A program made the translations under genes and the position numbers. Below are positions 29,598 through 40,540 of a DNA stretch of 64,000 nt, piece by piece (the first letter of the stretch is position 1; each line of letters begins with the position of its first letter). The stretch spans positions 2,669,135-2,733,134 of the forward strand of contig NZ_FPAC01000001.1 in NCBI RefSeq assembly GCF_900116105.1, in the 5' to 3' direction. Below the pieces are notes generated by a model. The model did no database searches. It was not told the origin of the DNA and saw only the letters and a program-made list of their open reading frames with translations. The DNA is from Paenibacillus sp. 453mf (GTDB lineage: Bacteria > Bacillota > Bacilli > Paenibacillales > Paenibacillaceae).

Positions 29598-30695
29598 TCA
29601 CCTCGCATAACGTGATAAATTAAGTAGTATTCCCAGTGCTGTAAGCATCAGCGTCAGAGATGAGCCCCCATAACTGATTAAGGGAAGTGTGATTCCCGTT
29701 ACCGGCATAAGGCCGATAACAACTCCAATGTTAATCACAACCTGTACGGCAACCATACCAACGATCCCCACGCCCAGCAAGCTTCCGAACGCATCCGGCA
29801 CCGTCATCGCTACCCGCATCCCTCTCCATACCAGCAGCAGGAAGAGCAGTATTACAATCAAGCCACCAATAAAACCGAGCTCTTCGGCCAATATGGAAAA
29901 TATAAAATCGGTCTGCGGCTCAGGCACATAGCTGTATTTCTGCCTGCTCATGCCAAGACCAAGTCCTCCAAGTCCCCCTGGACCGATCGCATATAACGAC
30001 TGAATAATTTGATAGCCTGTACCCAGCGGATCAGACCACGGGTCCAGGAATCCGGTAATACGTCTTAGACGATAAGGAGCTGCGAGAATCAAGCCGGCAA
30101 AACCCAATACACCGCCAAGCGCCAGGAACATTAGATGCTTCATCCTTGCCCCTGCCGTAAATATGATCAGCATTGATGCGCCAAGCATAACAGCACCCGT
30201 TCCCAGGTCCGGCTGAAGCATAATAAGGCCAAAAGCAAGGCCAATAAGACCTAGCGGAGGAAGTAAGCCGGTAGTGAAGTTTTTAATAGCGGCAGGATCC
30301 TTGCTGAGCCATTTAGCCAGGAACAGGATCATGCCAAGCTTCATAAACTCGGAGGGCTGAATACCGAACGAACTAATGCCGAGCCAGCTCCTTGCGCCGC
30401 CACGAACGACGCCGATGCCTGGTATCAGTACGATGATGAGTAGAATAAAGCAGAGGATGAGTACAAACTTTGCGTAGTTGCGCCATATCCGATAATCCAC
30501 ATTTGCCGTAAAGAACATGGCGAATAGCCCAAGCCCCGCGAACAGCAGCTGCCTCTTCACAAAATAGAAAGAGTCGCCGTGTTCACGAAAGGCAAGGACG
30601 GCACCTGCACTGTATACCATCACGATTCCGATGGAGAGCAGCGACACAATGCAGATAACGAGCCACAAATCAGGCGCCGGTCGGGTCTGTTTCAT
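29598..30695 (-). CDS. spoVE: SEDS-family peptidoglycan glycosyltransferase (SpoVE/FtsW)
   Basis: Polytopic SEDS polymerase; about ten transmembrane helices. Conserved elements: FGIQPSEFMKL, the PEPQTDFIFSILAEELGF loop containing the catalytic Asp, and the C-terminal GITLPLISYGGSSL. 365 residues. Position between murD and murG is that of SpoVE, the sporulation SEDS protein of B. subtilis; whether it also serves vegetative division here depends on whether a separate ftsW exists elsewhere. Confidence 0.93.
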   Translation of the reverse strand: MKQTRPAPDLWLVICIVSLLSIGIVMVYSAGAVLAFREHGDSFYFVKRQLLFAGLGLFAMFFTANVDYRIWRNYAKFVLILCFILLIIVLIPGIGVVRGGARSWLGISSFGIQPSEFMKLGMILFLAKWLSKDPAAIKNFTTGLLPPLGLIGLAFGLIMLQPDLGTGAVMLGASMLIIFTAGARMKHLMFLALGGVLGFAGLILAAPYRLRRITGFLDPWSDPLGTGYQIIQSLYAIGPGGLGGLGLGMSRQKYSYVPEPQTDFIFSILAEELGFIGGLIVILLFLLLVWRGMRVAMTVPDAFGSLLGVGIVGMVAVQVVINIGVVIGLMPVTGITLPLISYGGSSLTLMLTALGILLNLSRYAR

Positions 30696-30744
30696 TAGGA
30701 GGCCACCTCTTACATTAGTAGTAGGGGCTTATCCACCCCCCTAC

Positions 30745-32166
30745 TTACAGATTATGCACCGCCTCTTTAAAAATGCGTCCACGCTCTTCATAGGAGCTAA
30801 ACATATCCCAGCTTGCGCATGCAGGAGATAACAGAACGACATCACCCGATTGTGCAAGCTCGGAAGCATATTTAACCGCTTCGACAAGCGCTGCGGCGGC
30901 ATCCTCCCCATTATCGACAATCCGAATATCCTTTAGTCCGGCAAGTTTCGCAACCTCAGAAAGTTTATCTTTGGTCTGCCCCAGCAAAACGACAGCTTTT
31001 ACTCTCTCTTTGAACACTTCCAGCAGATCCATATAATCGGATCCACGGTCAAGTCCCCCTGCAATCAGCACGATAGGCTCTTTGAATGAGGTAAGCGCCA
31101 TCAGCGTAGCCTTCGCATTCGTCGCCTTGGAATTGTTGTAGTATGCTGCACCCGCATGGTTCCGTACATATTCCAAACGGTGCTCCACACCGTGGAAAGT
31201 CGAGAGAGAAGTCGAAAGTGCTGTAGGAGCCGCACCCGCTGCTAACGCAATAGCACAAGCTGCCAGCGCATTATCGACGTTAAACCGGCCCGGAAGTCCA
31301 ATCTCATTGACAGGAATAATAGGATGGATACCTCCATCCATATCACGGTACATGACTGTTCTCTCAATGTCATCTTCTACGTCCGGTATGTAAGGAGGGT
31401 CTGCGTATACACCGGCTTGCAGTGTTTCTGTCAGTGAGAATGGCAGGATTCTGCCTTTAATATAAGGCACAAGCTGTCTGCATACGGGATCATCCCAGTT
31501 GATAACCGCATAGTCCTCAGCTGTTTGATTGTTAAACAGTTTAGCTTTGGAAGCAATGTAGTCCTCCATCCCGCCATGATAATCAAGATGTGTCTCTGAA
31601 ACGTTCAGCAGGCAGCTGACCGCAGGACGAAAATCCGTCGTTCCTTTGAGCTGGAAGCTGCTAAGCTCAACCACCATGATATCGTCTTTCTTTGCTGCTT
31701 GCGCTGCCTCGGATAACGGAGTACCAATATTGCCGGCAACAATGGGAGACAAACCAGCATGCTCGAGCATAAGCCCTACCCATGTCGTTGTTGTTGTTTT
31801 ACCATTAGAGCCTGTAATACCAATGATAGGCGCTTTGCAAATATGATAAGCCACTTCAACTTCAGTGACGACTTCGATGCCCAGCTCCAGCGCTTTTTGA
31901 ATCGGAGCAACCTTATAGGGTATCCCCGGATTCTTGACCAGAAGCTGCACCCCAGGATGAATCAGGTCATCAGGGTGTCCTCCGCATATAACAGAAATTT
32001 CCAAAGCCTCCAGTTCGGATGCTTCGGGACACTGTGCTCTGTCCTTCTGATCGTTAACGATAACATGGGCTCCAGCCTGATGCAGCACCTTAGCCACCTG
32101 TACGCCGCTCTTGGCTAGGCCAAGAACAACGACGTCCATTCCTTTATAACTCTCCGGATGATTCAT
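30745..32166 (-). CDS. murD: UDP-N-acetylmuramoylalanine--D-glutamate ligase
   Basis: Adds D-Glu to UDP-MurNAc-L-Ala. Mur-ligase N-terminal Rossmann domain (VVVLGLAKSGVQVAKVL), ATP-binding GITGSNGKTTTT near 118, and the C-terminal domain with SPACASWDMF. 473 residues. Four nucleotides lie between the mraY stop and its ATG region, so the two are tightly linked. Confidence 0.96.
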   Translation of the reverse strand: MNHPESYKGMDVVVLGLAKSGVQVAKVLHQAGAHVIVNDQKDRAQCPEASELEALEISVICGGHPDDLIHPGVQLLVKNPGIPYKVAPIQKALELGIEVVTEVEVAYHICKAPIIGITGSNGKTTTTTWVGLMLEHAGLSPIVAGNIGTPLSEAAQAAKKDDIMVVELSSFQLKGTTDFRPAVSCLLNVSETHLDYHGGMEDYIASKAKLFNNQTAEDYAVINWDDPVCRQLVPYIKGRILPFSLTETLQAGVYADPPYIPDVEDDIERTVMYRDMDGGIHPIIPVNEIGLPGRFNVDNALAACAIALAAGAAPTALSTSLSTFHGVEHRLEYVRNHAGAAYYNNSKATNAKATLMALTSFKEPIVLIAGGLDRGSDYMDLLEVFKERVKAVVLLGQTKDKLSEVAKLAGLKDIRIVDNGEDAAAALVEAVKYASELAQSGDVVLLSPACASWDMFSSYEERGRIFKEAVHNL

Positions 32167-32169
32167 GAA

Positions 32170-33138
32170 CTACAACCCCTTGTTGATATAAAGTCCGAGA
32201 CCAGCGAGCAGCAGTCCTACGGCCCAAAAAGTAATTACTACACGCCATTCAGACCATCCCGACAACTCAAAATGGTGATGAATCGGGCTCATTTTAAACA
32301 CACGCTTGCCTCTTGTTTTGAAAGATACAACTTGAATAACGACAGACAGCATCTCAATAACGAATATACCGCCGATCACGAGGAACAAGAGCTCTGTCTT
32401 CGTGACAATTGCTATAGCTCCGATGGCTCCCCCGATCGCAAGTGAACCTGTATCCCCCATAAATACTTTGGCTGGATGCGCATTGTAGACAAGGAAGCCA
32501 AGTACTGCTCCAATCATCGCTGCTGCGCAAACGGCAGCTGGAAGTGAAGTAGCCTGCATCGCTACAATAGCAAACGCCCCAAAAGCAATGGCACTTACGC
32601 CGGATAAGAGTCCGTCCAGACCATCCGTGAAATTCACGGCATTACTTATAGCAAGCATCATAAGAACAATAAATGGATAGTAGAACCACGGTCCAAGGTC
32701 GAATGCCCAGGATGTTCCGGGCACTGCAATCTCCGTACTGTGACCATTCTGAATAAGCAAAAAGCACATAATTGCCGCAAATAGCAGCTGGCCAAACAGC
32801 TTCTGCCTTGCGGTTAGACCAAGTGAACGTTTAAACACAATTTTAATATAGTCATCCAGGAAACCGATCAAGCCAAAGCCTAAAGTTGCCACGATCAGCA
32901 CATAAAAATCCGTATTCTTCGCAGGAGCAAACTTTAAGAAGGCAAGCGTAAAGGCAAGCACGATGACGACGCCGCCCATAGTCGGCGTACCCGATTTCTT
33001 AAGATGGCTCTGAGGTCCATCTTCTCTAACCTGCTGACCGAATTTCATACGGCGCAGGAGTGGTATCAGAATCGGTGCAGCAATCACCGCTAGGATGAAT
33101 GATACACCGATCGTTAGCAGCATTAATTGAAAATCCAT
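32170..33138 (-). CDS. mraY: Phospho-N-acetylmuramoyl-pentapeptide-transferase
   Basis: Integral membrane enzyme making lipid I from UDP-MurNAc-pentapeptide and undecaprenyl phosphate. About ten helices; catalytic aspartates in FLDDYIK and in NFTDGLDGL, and the signature [15 protein letters not shown] near the C-terminus. 322 residues; GAGAGGTG precedes the ATG. Confidence 0.97.
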   Translation of the reverse strand: MDFQLMLLTIGVSFILAVIAAPILIPLLRRMKFGQQVREDGPQSHLKKSGTPTMGGVVIVLAFTLAFLKFAPAKNTDFYVLIVATLGFGLIGFLDDYIKIVFKRSLGLTARQKLFGQLLFAAIMCFLLIQNGHSTEIAVPGTSWAFDLGPWFYYPFIVLMMLAISNAVNFTDGLDGLLSGVSAIAFGAFAIVAMQATSLPAAVCAAAMIGAVLGFLVYNAHPAKVFMGDTGSLAIGGAIGAIAIVTKTELLFLVIGGIFVIEMLSVVIQVVSFKTRGKRVFKMSPIHHHFELSGWSEWRVVITFWAVGLLLAGLGLYINKGL

Positions 33139-33150
33139 GATAACACCTCT

Positions 33151-34563
33151 CTAGTCAACTTCGATCTGTAATGGTTCATTGATTAGTGCGTTAGCAACTT
33201 CCTCCAGCTTCATGCCCCTGGAAGCCTTGACAAGAACAACATCCTTCGGTGTCATTGTTGCCTTCAAATGGGCAGTTAAAGCAGCCTTATCCTCAAAAGC
33301 AAACACCGCATGGTTCGGCATATTTAGTAACGCGCCTTTCGCGATGTTCGAAGACAAGGAACCATATGTGAATACCAGATCAAGCTTGGCCGGTGTCAGA
33401 TAGTGTCCAATCTCCTCATGAAGCTCTTCTTCTCTTGGTCCAAGCTCCAGCATATCTCCAAGGACAGCCGCTTTGCGTTCATAGCCTGCAAGTCCGCTAA
33501 GTGCGTCAATAGCAGCCTTCATCGCCGTCGGGCTTGCATTATATGCATCGTTCAGCACCGTAATTCCACTGACGCCCTTGGTAACTTCGATGCGCATTCC
33601 CGTCAGCTTCACTTCCCCCAAACCTTTGCGCATATCATCATGAGATACGCCATAATGCCTTGCGACGGCAAGCGCAGCTAGTGAGTTAACCACATTATGA
33701 TGACCTATAAGCGGTATTTGCATTGCCTCCTCGCCTGAGGAAACCGAAGTAAAGATCATCCCCCCGGCATGATTCGTAATTCCCGTCGGGAAATCATTGT
33801 TTGTCTGATTCATTCCAAACGTAAATCGTTTGAATTCCTTCGGCTTCTTCGTAGTCGGCTCGGCAAGAACACGGTCAGCAAGTGAATCATCACCATTGTA
33901 GATGAGCAAACCGTCGTTCTTCAGTCCGCTTACGATTTCGAGCTTGGCACGTGCGATTTCCTCCCTGGAACCGAGCTGCAGCAAATGAGCTTCTCCGATG
34001 TTCGTAATGACCGCAACATCAGGACGTGCAATTTCCGCCAGTCTCTCGATTTCATGTCGACTGCTCATTCCCATTTCCAGGACTGCAATCTGCGTATCTT
34101 GAGGCATGTCAAGTATCGTTAGCGGCAGACCAATATGATTATTGAAATTCCCTTGTGTCTTATGCACCTTATAGGTGGTGGATAATAGTGAGTACACCAT
34201 ATCCTTGGTGGTTGTCTTGCCGTTGCTCCCCGTAATTGCCACTACGGATGCTCCACTTTCCCTCAAATATGCCGCAGATAACTCCTGCAGTGCAAGAAGG
34301 GAATCCTCTACAACAATAACCGGCCCTTCAGGAGGTGTACCATGATCCTTCTGCCACATGATACCGACCGCACCAGCAGCCAGACACTCTGCAGCATACT
34401 CATGCCCGTCAAAACGTTCACCAGCCAAAGGAACAAACAACCGTCCTTCAGCAGGCATCCGTGAGTCTGTATATACACCATTTATATTCAATTCACTGTC
34501 TTGATCTCTCAAGAGTGTGCCGCCGCACATCTGTGCAATTTGATATAACGTTCTTTTTATCAC
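33151..34563 (-). CDS. murF: UDP-MurNAc-tripeptide--D-Ala-D-Ala ligase
   Basis: Completes the UDP-MurNAc-pentapeptide. Mur-ligase ATP motif AITGSNGKTTTKD near residue 113, middle-domain ITNIGEAHL and C-terminal NDAYNASPTAMKAAI. 470 residues, starting with GTG overlapping the murE TGA (34560-34563). In B. subtilis murF is elsewhere beside ddl; here it is inside the dcw cluster. Confidence 0.96.
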   Translation of the reverse strand: MIKRTLYQIAQMCGGTLLRDQDSELNINGVYTDSRMPAEGRLFVPLAGERFDGHEYAAECLAAGAVGIMWQKDHGTPPEGPVIVVEDSLLALQELSAAYLRESGASVVAITGSNGKTTTKDMVYSLLSTTYKVHKTQGNFNNHIGLPLTILDMPQDTQIAVLEMGMSSRHEIERLAEIARPDVAVITNIGEAHLLQLGSREEIARAKLEIVSGLKNDGLLIYNGDDSLADRVLAEPTTKKPKEFKRFTFGMNQTNNDFPTGITNHAGGMIFTSVSSGEEAMQIPLIGHHNVVNSLAALAVARHYGVSHDDMRKGLGEVKLTGMRIEVTKGVSGITVLNDAYNASPTAMKAAIDALSGLAGYERKAAVLGDMLELGPREEELHEEIGHYLTPAKLDLVFTYGSLSSNIAKGALLNMPNHAVFAFEDKAALTAHLKATMTPKDVVLVKASRGMKLEEVANALINEPLQIEVD

Positions 34564-36047
34564 TTTGCTATGCCCCTTATCGCTTCTTTCGCCACCAGAC
34601 GATCATCGAAATCCGTTTTTGTCGTTCCCAGAATTTGATACGTCTCATGACCTTTACCCGCAATCAATACTACATCGCCAGAGCTTGCCTGCTCAATAGC
34701 ACGATGAATAGCCGCCTTTCGATCCACGATAAGCTCGTATTTATCAGGCTGGGTGCCGACGTCGATCAGTCCTTGTTTAATATCTTCAAGAATGGCATCC
34801 GGATTCTCTGTACGGGGATTATCGGAGGTAACAAATACCTTGTCACTGTATTTAGCAGCAATCTGCCCCATAATCGGACGCTTTGTACGGTCACGATCTC
34901 CCCCGCATCCAAAGACGCAGAGCACTCTCTGTTCAGCAAACTCATTGACGGTTCGAAGCACATTTTCAAGTCCATCCGGTGTGTGGGCATAGTCAACGAT
35001 AACTGCAAAGTCCTGACCGCACGCAACCGCTTCAACCCGTCCATCCACGCCCGGAATGGATTCAAGACTTTGTTTGATCGCTTCAAGTGAAATGCCTTCC
35101 AGAAGTGCAGCCGTTGTTGCAGCCAGTGCATTGTACACATTAAACTTGCCCACCATGCGAAGCTCAATATCTGTACTGCCCTTGAATGTATCTACATGGA
35201 AAAATGTGCCTTGTGCTGTGATCTTGATATGGGATGCTTTTACATCGGCTTCTGTATCAATGCCGTAAGTCACTACTTCCGCTGCTGTCAGGCTGGCAAA
35301 ATACTTCGATGCCTCATCATCAGCGTTCAAGACTGCATATTTACGCTTCGAGATTTCCTCTGTAAACGCGTTGCCCAGTCTTGCAAACAAAAGTCCCTTG
35401 GCACTTCGATAGGATTCCATCGTGAGATGGTAATCCAAATGGTCCTGCGTAAGATTAGTGAAGACCGCTGTGCGGAAATCCGTACCCTTGACGCGTCCCT
35501 GTTCAAGCGCATGTGAGGAGACCTCCATAACACAGTTCTTAACCCCTTCCTGCACCATATGGTGAAGGCTGCGCTGCAAATCCAGCGCTTCCGGTGTCGT
35601 TCCTGACATAGGGAACTCTTTGCTTGCGTAACGCATTTGTATTGTACCGATGAGTCCTGTACTTTGGCCTGCATCGTTTAATATTTTCTCAATAAGATAA
35701 GACGTTGTCGTCTTGCCATTCGTACCGGTTACTCCGATCATGTTCAAGCGCTGGCTTGGCGATTCGAAATAATAATTTGAAAAGACGGCCATCGCTAAAC
35801 GGCTGCTATTCACGATAATTTGAGGAACTGGAGCTTCGAGCTCTCGTTCAACAACAAGCGCAGCAGCTCCTTGATCCACCGCTGTCTGAGCGTAATCATG
35901 CCCATCTACCGTGTGACCAGGCAGACAAATAAACAGATCTCCTGTACCCACTTTTCTAGAATCTGTTTGTATTCCTGTAATCTCCGTATCCCCGTTGCCT
36001 ACGACTCTACTTGTCTGCAGCAAGGAAGCAAATTGTTTTAAGAGCAC
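34560..36047 (-). CDS. murE: UDP-MurNAc-tripeptide synthetase (meso-DAP adding)
   Basis: Adds the third stem residue. ATP motif VTGTNGKTTTSYL near residue 108, and the substrate-selecting DNPR (TSDNPRTENPD, near 408) characteristic of meso-diaminopimelate enzymes. 495 residues. Starts with GTG at 36047 with AAGGAATAC upstream. Overlaps murF by 4 nt. Confidence 0.96.
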   Translation of the reverse strand: MLLKQFASLLQTSRVVGNGDTEITGIQTDSRKVGTGDLFICLPGHTVDGHDYAQTAVDQGAAALVVERELEAPVPQIIVNSSRLAMAVFSNYYFESPSQRLNMIGVTGTNGKTTTSYLIEKILNDAGQSTGLIGTIQMRYASKEFPMSGTTPEALDLQRSLHHMVQEGVKNCVMEVSSHALEQGRVKGTDFRTAVFTNLTQDHLDYHLTMESYRSAKGLLFARLGNAFTEEISKRKYAVLNADDEASKYFASLTAAEVVTYGIDTEADVKASHIKITAQGTFFHVDTFKGSTDIELRMVGKFNVYNALAATTAALLEGISLEAIKQSLESIPGVDGRVEAVACGQDFAVIVDYAHTPDGLENVLRTVNEFAEQRVLCVFGCGGDRDRTKRPIMGQIAAKYSDKVFVTSDNPRTENPDAILEDIKQGLIDVGTQPDKYELIVDRKAAIHRAIEQASSGDVVLIAGKGHETYQILGTTKTDFDDRLVAKEAIRGIAK

Positions 36048-36139
36048 ATGTATTCCTTCTTTCCCTAAATTAAAACGTCATCCTTCCCTATTGTATCCGT
36101 TACCTAGCATTATGGTCCATAGGAAGCGAAGTAAAAACA

Positions 36140-38122
36140 TCAACTTCCTTCTTTTTCACTGCCAGAGGATGTATTGGTGTCATGCTCATGAGCGTCTTCC
36201 GGATGACTTCCCATATAAATCCGTATGGTGGAGCCTCTTTCCACCCGGGCTCCTGGTTTTGGTGCCTGACTGATGACCGTATTGCCAGTTCCTGATTTTA
36301 CGAGCATAAAGTTCATATTCAAATCTTCATACAGATCTTGTACTGTTGCTCCTGTGAGGTCTGGTACGGTTACAATCGGTGTTTCCCCATACTTGTAATT
36401 CTTCTCAAGCTGATCCTTCCGCTGCGGGACCTGCAAATAGTGTAATGAATCCTCTAATATGTTCTGGACGATCGGAGCCGCAACGACGCCCCCGAATTGA
36501 ATCCCCTTCGGATTGTCTACCGCGGTATAGACCACAATTTGCGGATCATCCGCTGGAGCAAAACCGATAAATGAAACGATATGTTCTGTTGTTGAGTAAC
36601 GACCGTTAATTACCTTCTGAGCTGTACCTGTCTTGCCTCCTACCCGATAACCGTCGATAAAAGCAGGGCGTCCTGTCCCCTTAGCAACCACACTTTCGAG
36701 CGCTTCCCGAACCTGCTTGGAGGTCTCCTCCGATATGACCTGTCTTACCATCTCTGGCTCGGTTTCATTGACAACTTCGCCGGTCACGGGATCGACCCAT
36801 GCTTTGGCAACAAACGGTTTGTATAGCTTTCCGCCGTTTATCGCTGCAGAGACCGCGGTAATCTGCTGAATCGGAGTTACAGAAACACCTTGACCAAAGG
36901 CGGTCGTCGCAAGCTCTACAGGTCCAACCTGGGAAAGCTTGAATAGTATTCCAGAAGCTTCTCCACTAAGGTCTATTCCTGTCTTTGCACCAAAACCGAA
37001 GTTTTTAATATACTCGAAAAGCGTCTCTTTGCCAAGTTTGTTCCCTAAAGCGACAAAACCCGGATTGCATGAGTTTTCCACAACCTGTAAAAAGGTTTGG
37101 CTGCCGTGTCCGCCCTTTTTCCAGCAGCGAAGCCGGGCTCCAGCGACCTCAATATAGCCTGGGTCAAAGAAATGATCATTAACGAGATCAACCTTCTTCT
37201 CTTCCAGGGCTGCGGCCAGCGTAATAATCTTAAAGGTAGAACCCGGCTCATAGGTCATCCATACGGGTAAATTGCGGTTATATATTTCTGCAGGATATTC
37301 CTGATAATTACCCGGCTCATAGCTTGGACGACTCGACATTCCAAGAATTTCTCCGGTCTTTGGATTCATCGCGATCGCGAGGGCAGAATTCGCCTCGAAT
37401 TTGACCATCGCCTGATCCAGCTCACGCTCGATAATAGATTGGATCGGCTGATCGATGGTCAGCTGAAGGTTTAGCCCGTCCTTTGGCGCAACATATTCAT
37501 CTGATGATCCTGGCATCAGCCTGCCTGCTGCATCCGACAGGTACTCAATTCCTCCTCCAATGCCCTTGAGGTTATCATCGTACTTCTTCTCTATTCCGGT
37601 TAACCCCTGATTATCAATTCCTGTAAAGCCAAGAATATGCGCCGCCAAAGCGCCGTAAGGATAGAACCGCTTATTGTCCTCAGCTACAACAATGCCCGGA
37701 AGCTCCAAATCACGAATTTCCTGTGCTTTCTCCATCGTAATTTTTCGGCCCCCGGGCTTTATCTCGACTATTCTTTCGGTCTTGGAAATGATGCCAAGCA
37801 CCTTCTCCTGCGTCATCCCAAGAAGCGGCGCTAGGGCTTCAGCCGTTTTTTCCTTTTCCTTCACCTGAACCGGAATAGCCATAACGGTCGGTGTCGTAAT
37901 ATTATAAGCAAGTGCTGTTCCGTTACGGTCAAGAATCTCACCGCGCTTTGCAGTATATGGAATTTGCCTCCGCCACAGATTCTCGGCTTCCTCCGCCAAT
38001 TCCGGTCCTCTGGCAAGCTGAACATACGCTAGACGGATGGCAAGCGCCGCAAAAAGAATGAGCAGTATCAGCATGCACCACAGCAAGCGGCGGCGAAGCG
38101 TCACGCTGGATACTTTGGCCAT
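36140..38122 (-). CDS. spoVD: Sporulation-specific class B penicillin-binding protein SpoVD
   Basis: Transpeptidase for spore cortex synthesis, partner of SpoVE. Signal-anchor helix (about 12-35), PBP dimerisation domain, transpeptidase domain with active Ser in PGSTFK, SCN and KTGTAQ, and one C-terminal PASTA domain (VTVPDLTGATVQDL). 660 residues. Its own 170-nt upstream gap contains GAATATT then CATTGTGA 15 nt later, a weak SigE-like pair, in line with sporulation control but not decisive. GGGGGGAG precedes the ATG. Confidence 0.92.
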   Translation of the reverse strand: MAKVSSVTLRRRLLWCMLILLILFAALAIRLAYVQLARGPELAEEAENLWRRQIPYTAKRGEILDRNGTALAYNITTPTVMAIPVQVKEKEKTAEALAPLLGMTQEKVLGIISKTERIVEIKPGGRKITMEKAQEIRDLELPGIVVAEDNKRFYPYGALAAHILGFTGIDNQGLTGIEKKYDDNLKGIGGGIEYLSDAAGRLMPGSSDEYVAPKDGLNLQLTIDQPIQSIIERELDQAMVKFEANSALAIAMNPKTGEILGMSSRPSYEPGNYQEYPAEIYNRNLPVWMTYEPGSTFKIITLAAALEEKKVDLVNDHFFDPGYIEVAGARLRCWKKGGHGSQTFLQVVENSCNPGFVALGNKLGKETLFEYIKNFGFGAKTGIDLSGEASGILFKLSQVGPVELATTAFGQGVSVTPIQQITAVSAAINGGKLYKPFVAKAWVDPVTGEVVNETEPEMVRQVISEETSKQVREALESVVAKGTGRPAFIDGYRVGGKTGTAQKVINGRYSTTEHIVSFIGFAPADDPQIVVYTAVDNPKGIQFGGVVAAPIVQNILEDSLHYLQVPQRKDQLEKNYKYGETPIVTVPDLTGATVQDLYEDLNMNFMLVKSGTGNTVISQAPKPGARVERGSTIRIYMGSHPEDAHEHDTNTSSGSEKEGS

Positions 38123-38291
38123 ATATATCTCCCCCCTACTTGTCTTTCGTATTCACAATGACATGCTTAATCATGAATATTCGGGACAACCAGGGAATAG
38201 AACAAGCTTTATTACTATTAAGTTACCATCTCATTCTTCTGGGCTGCCTGCATCCGTGCTATATGTCTCAGCATCTTCTGAACCGGAACGG

Positions 38292-40520
38292 TCAGGCGTC
38301 AGGACTGTCTGCCTGTTCATCGGCTGCGCTTCCTTCTTCATCTGCTAAGCCGTCGGTGGATTCACCAGTTACGGCATCCTTCGCCGTCTGAAGCGTAAGC
38401 ACTACTGTACGATTCTCTCCTGTTACTTCCACTTTCTGCTTGGAGACATACCCCTCACCCTCAACTCTTACTTCCACTTTCAGCAAAGTTAACACTTCAA
38501 GCGCATCACGCAGAGATTCGCCGGTCAAATCCGGGATTTCCATGGTGTCACTTTCCTCGGTGAGCAGGTAGATTCGCTGACCTGTCGTGAGCTCGGCTCC
38601 TGCTTTTGGATACTGCTGGATCACTTTGCTTCCCTTACCGAGTGTCTCATAGGCGATGCCCTCTTCCAATAGCTGTGTACGAGCATCCTTGCCGGATTTG
38701 CCGACCATATCAGGCGCTTTTTTGCGTACCAATGGCTGTGTATTCTCTGCTTCATCCTCGCTGGTTACCGCTTCCTTCGGAACGCCGAGATAAGTGAGGG
38801 ATTTAGACATAATTTCTTTGAATATCGGGGCCGCACCTGAACCGCCTCCCAGGTTTGGATCATTAGGTTCATCAATCATGACCAGCATTGCAATTTTAGG
38901 ATCATCCACTGGTGCATAGCCAATAAAGGAAACGACGGACTTCGTATGATCATATTCCCCGTTAATGTATTTAATTGCCGTCCCTGTTTTGCCGGCTACA
39001 CGGTAACCATCAATATAGGCATATCTGCCTGATCCATGATCCTGATCCGCAACAACCTGTTCCAAATAACTGCCCACTGTTCTTGCTGTTTCCGATGATA
39101 CCACCTGACGTACTTCTTTTGGCTGAATAGACTCTACCTCACCGCTGTTTGGATCCGATATTTCTTTCACCAGGTGCGGCTCGAGCAACTTACCTCCATT
39201 AGCTATGGCTGAAATGGCTGCCACCTGCTGAATAGGGGTTACCTGTACAAGTCCATGACCATAGGAGGCAGCAGCAATATCTGCAGCATATACCAATTCC
39301 CTAATTGGCGAGGCGGACTCAGTTGGAAGATCGATGCCTGTCTTCACACCGAAACCAAATTTATCAATATAATTGCGAAGTTTCTCTCCACCAAGCATTT
39401 TGTAACCGAGGTTGACAAAGGCAACATTACTGGAACGTTTTACACCCTCCAAGTAGCTGATCGTCCCCCAGTTGCGGCTAATATCACTAATGGTTCTGCC
39501 ACCCACCTGAATACTCCCTGATTCAAAGGTCGCATTCGGATTAAACAATTTCTCCTCAACCGCTGCAGCCAGGGTCACAATCTTGAACGTAGATCCAGGC
39601 TCATAGATGGATTGAATCGCATGATTATAATAATTGTCCGGTGTTTCCCAATAGGAGTTCGGATTATAATTCGGCAGATTTGCCATACCCAGGATCTCCA
39701 TCGTCTTCGGATCGGCTGCAATGACCGTCATACTGATCGGATCATATTTATCGTAAGCTTCCTTCATTGCTTCCTCGATGTAATATTGAATCGTATCATC
39801 AATAGTCAGCTTTAATTTTTTTCCATTCTGCGGAGCCGTATAGGTGCTGTCCGAGTTGGCCAGCTCTAGTCCTACACCGTCCTTCTGATATAGAAGCTTG
39901 CCTTCCGTTCCTTTGAGCTCCTCATCATAGTACAGCTCCAGCCCATAAACCGGGTCTCCCTCTTTATTCAAGTAACCAAGCACATGGGAAGCCAGATTGT
40001 CTCTCGGATAAAAACGCTTGGACTCATCCATCAATACGATGGCATTCTTCGCTCCGTATTCCTTGTCCAGCTCATTTCGAAATTCTTCAACCTTATCCTT
40101 CAACTCCTGATCAATCTTGTATCCTTCGCTCCGTACTTCTCTATGAGGCCTGAGGCTTCCGTTCTCCCTCGTTGCAGTGACATCCTCCCTCAGTCCAGCT
40201 TCATCCTTGCCCAGCAATTCATGCAGGCCCTGAACGACAACGTCCTCGATCTCCTTCTCATGAATAAGCTCAGGATTTACAGCTACCGTATAGGCAGGTG
40301 CATCCGTGGCCAGAACATTGCCATTGCGGTCTGTAATTGTCCCCCTCTTCGCTGGGATGGTCTTTGAATTCTCTATCAATTCAGCAGCGTAGTCCTGCCA
40401 AAAGCCTGCATTGACCACTTGAATCCAGAACACTTTGCCCATAAGTACAAGAAAAAAGAGGGTGATGATCCCTCCAATGAGTAACGTGCGAAGTTTTATT
40501 CTTTTATTCATTTTCCCCAT
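38292..40520 (-). CDS. pbpB: Class B penicillin-binding protein 2B (septal transpeptidase)
   Basis: Essential divisome transpeptidase. Signal-anchor helix (about 12-32 of this start), dimerisation domain, transpeptidase motifs PGSTFK, SSN and KTGTA, then two PASTA domains (APDMVGKSGKDA and MEIPDLTGESLRDA) and an acidic tail. Start chosen at the ATG 40520 (GTGAGG 9 nt upstream); an ATG three codons on, or a GTG at 40535, are alternatives. 742 residues. Paralogous to the adjacent spoVD. Confidence 0.94.
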   Translation of the reverse strand: MGKMNKRIKLRTLLIGGIITLFFLVLMGKVFWIQVVNAGFWQDYAAELIENSKTIPAKRGTITDRNGNVLATDAPAYTVAVNPELIHEKEIEDVVVQGLHELLGKDEAGLREDVTATRENGSLRPHREVRSEGYKIDQELKDKVEEFRNELDKEYGAKNAIVLMDESKRFYPRDNLASHVLGYLNKEGDPVYGLELYYDEELKGTEGKLLYQKDGVGLELANSDSTYTAPQNGKKLKLTIDDTIQYYIEEAMKEAYDKYDPISMTVIAADPKTMEILGMANLPNYNPNSYWETPDNYYNHAIQSIYEPGSTFKIVTLAAAVEEKLFNPNATFESGSIQVGGRTISDISRNWGTISYLEGVKRSSNVAFVNLGYKMLGGEKLRNYIDKFGFGVKTGIDLPTESASPIRELVYAADIAAASYGHGLVQVTPIQQVAAISAIANGGKLLEPHLVKEISDPNSGEVESIQPKEVRQVVSSETARTVGSYLEQVVADQDHGSGRYAYIDGYRVAGKTGTAIKYINGEYDHTKSVVSFIGYAPVDDPKIAMLVMIDEPNDPNLGGGSGAAPIFKEIMSKSLTYLGVPKEAVTSEDEAENTQPLVRKKAPDMVGKSGKDARTQLLEEGIAYETLGKGSKVIQQYPKAGAELTTGQRIYLLTEESDTMEIPDLTGESLRDALEVLTLLKVEVRVEGEGYVSKQKVEVTGENRTVVLTLQTAKDAVTGESTDGLADEEGSAADEQADSPDA

Positions 40521-40540
40521 AGACCAAAACCTCACATTCC

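Noticed and set aside
38123..38291. SigE promoter before spoVD
   Set aside because: GAATATT with CATTGTGA 15 nt on matches the -35 well but the -10 poorly; kept only as a remark under spoVD.
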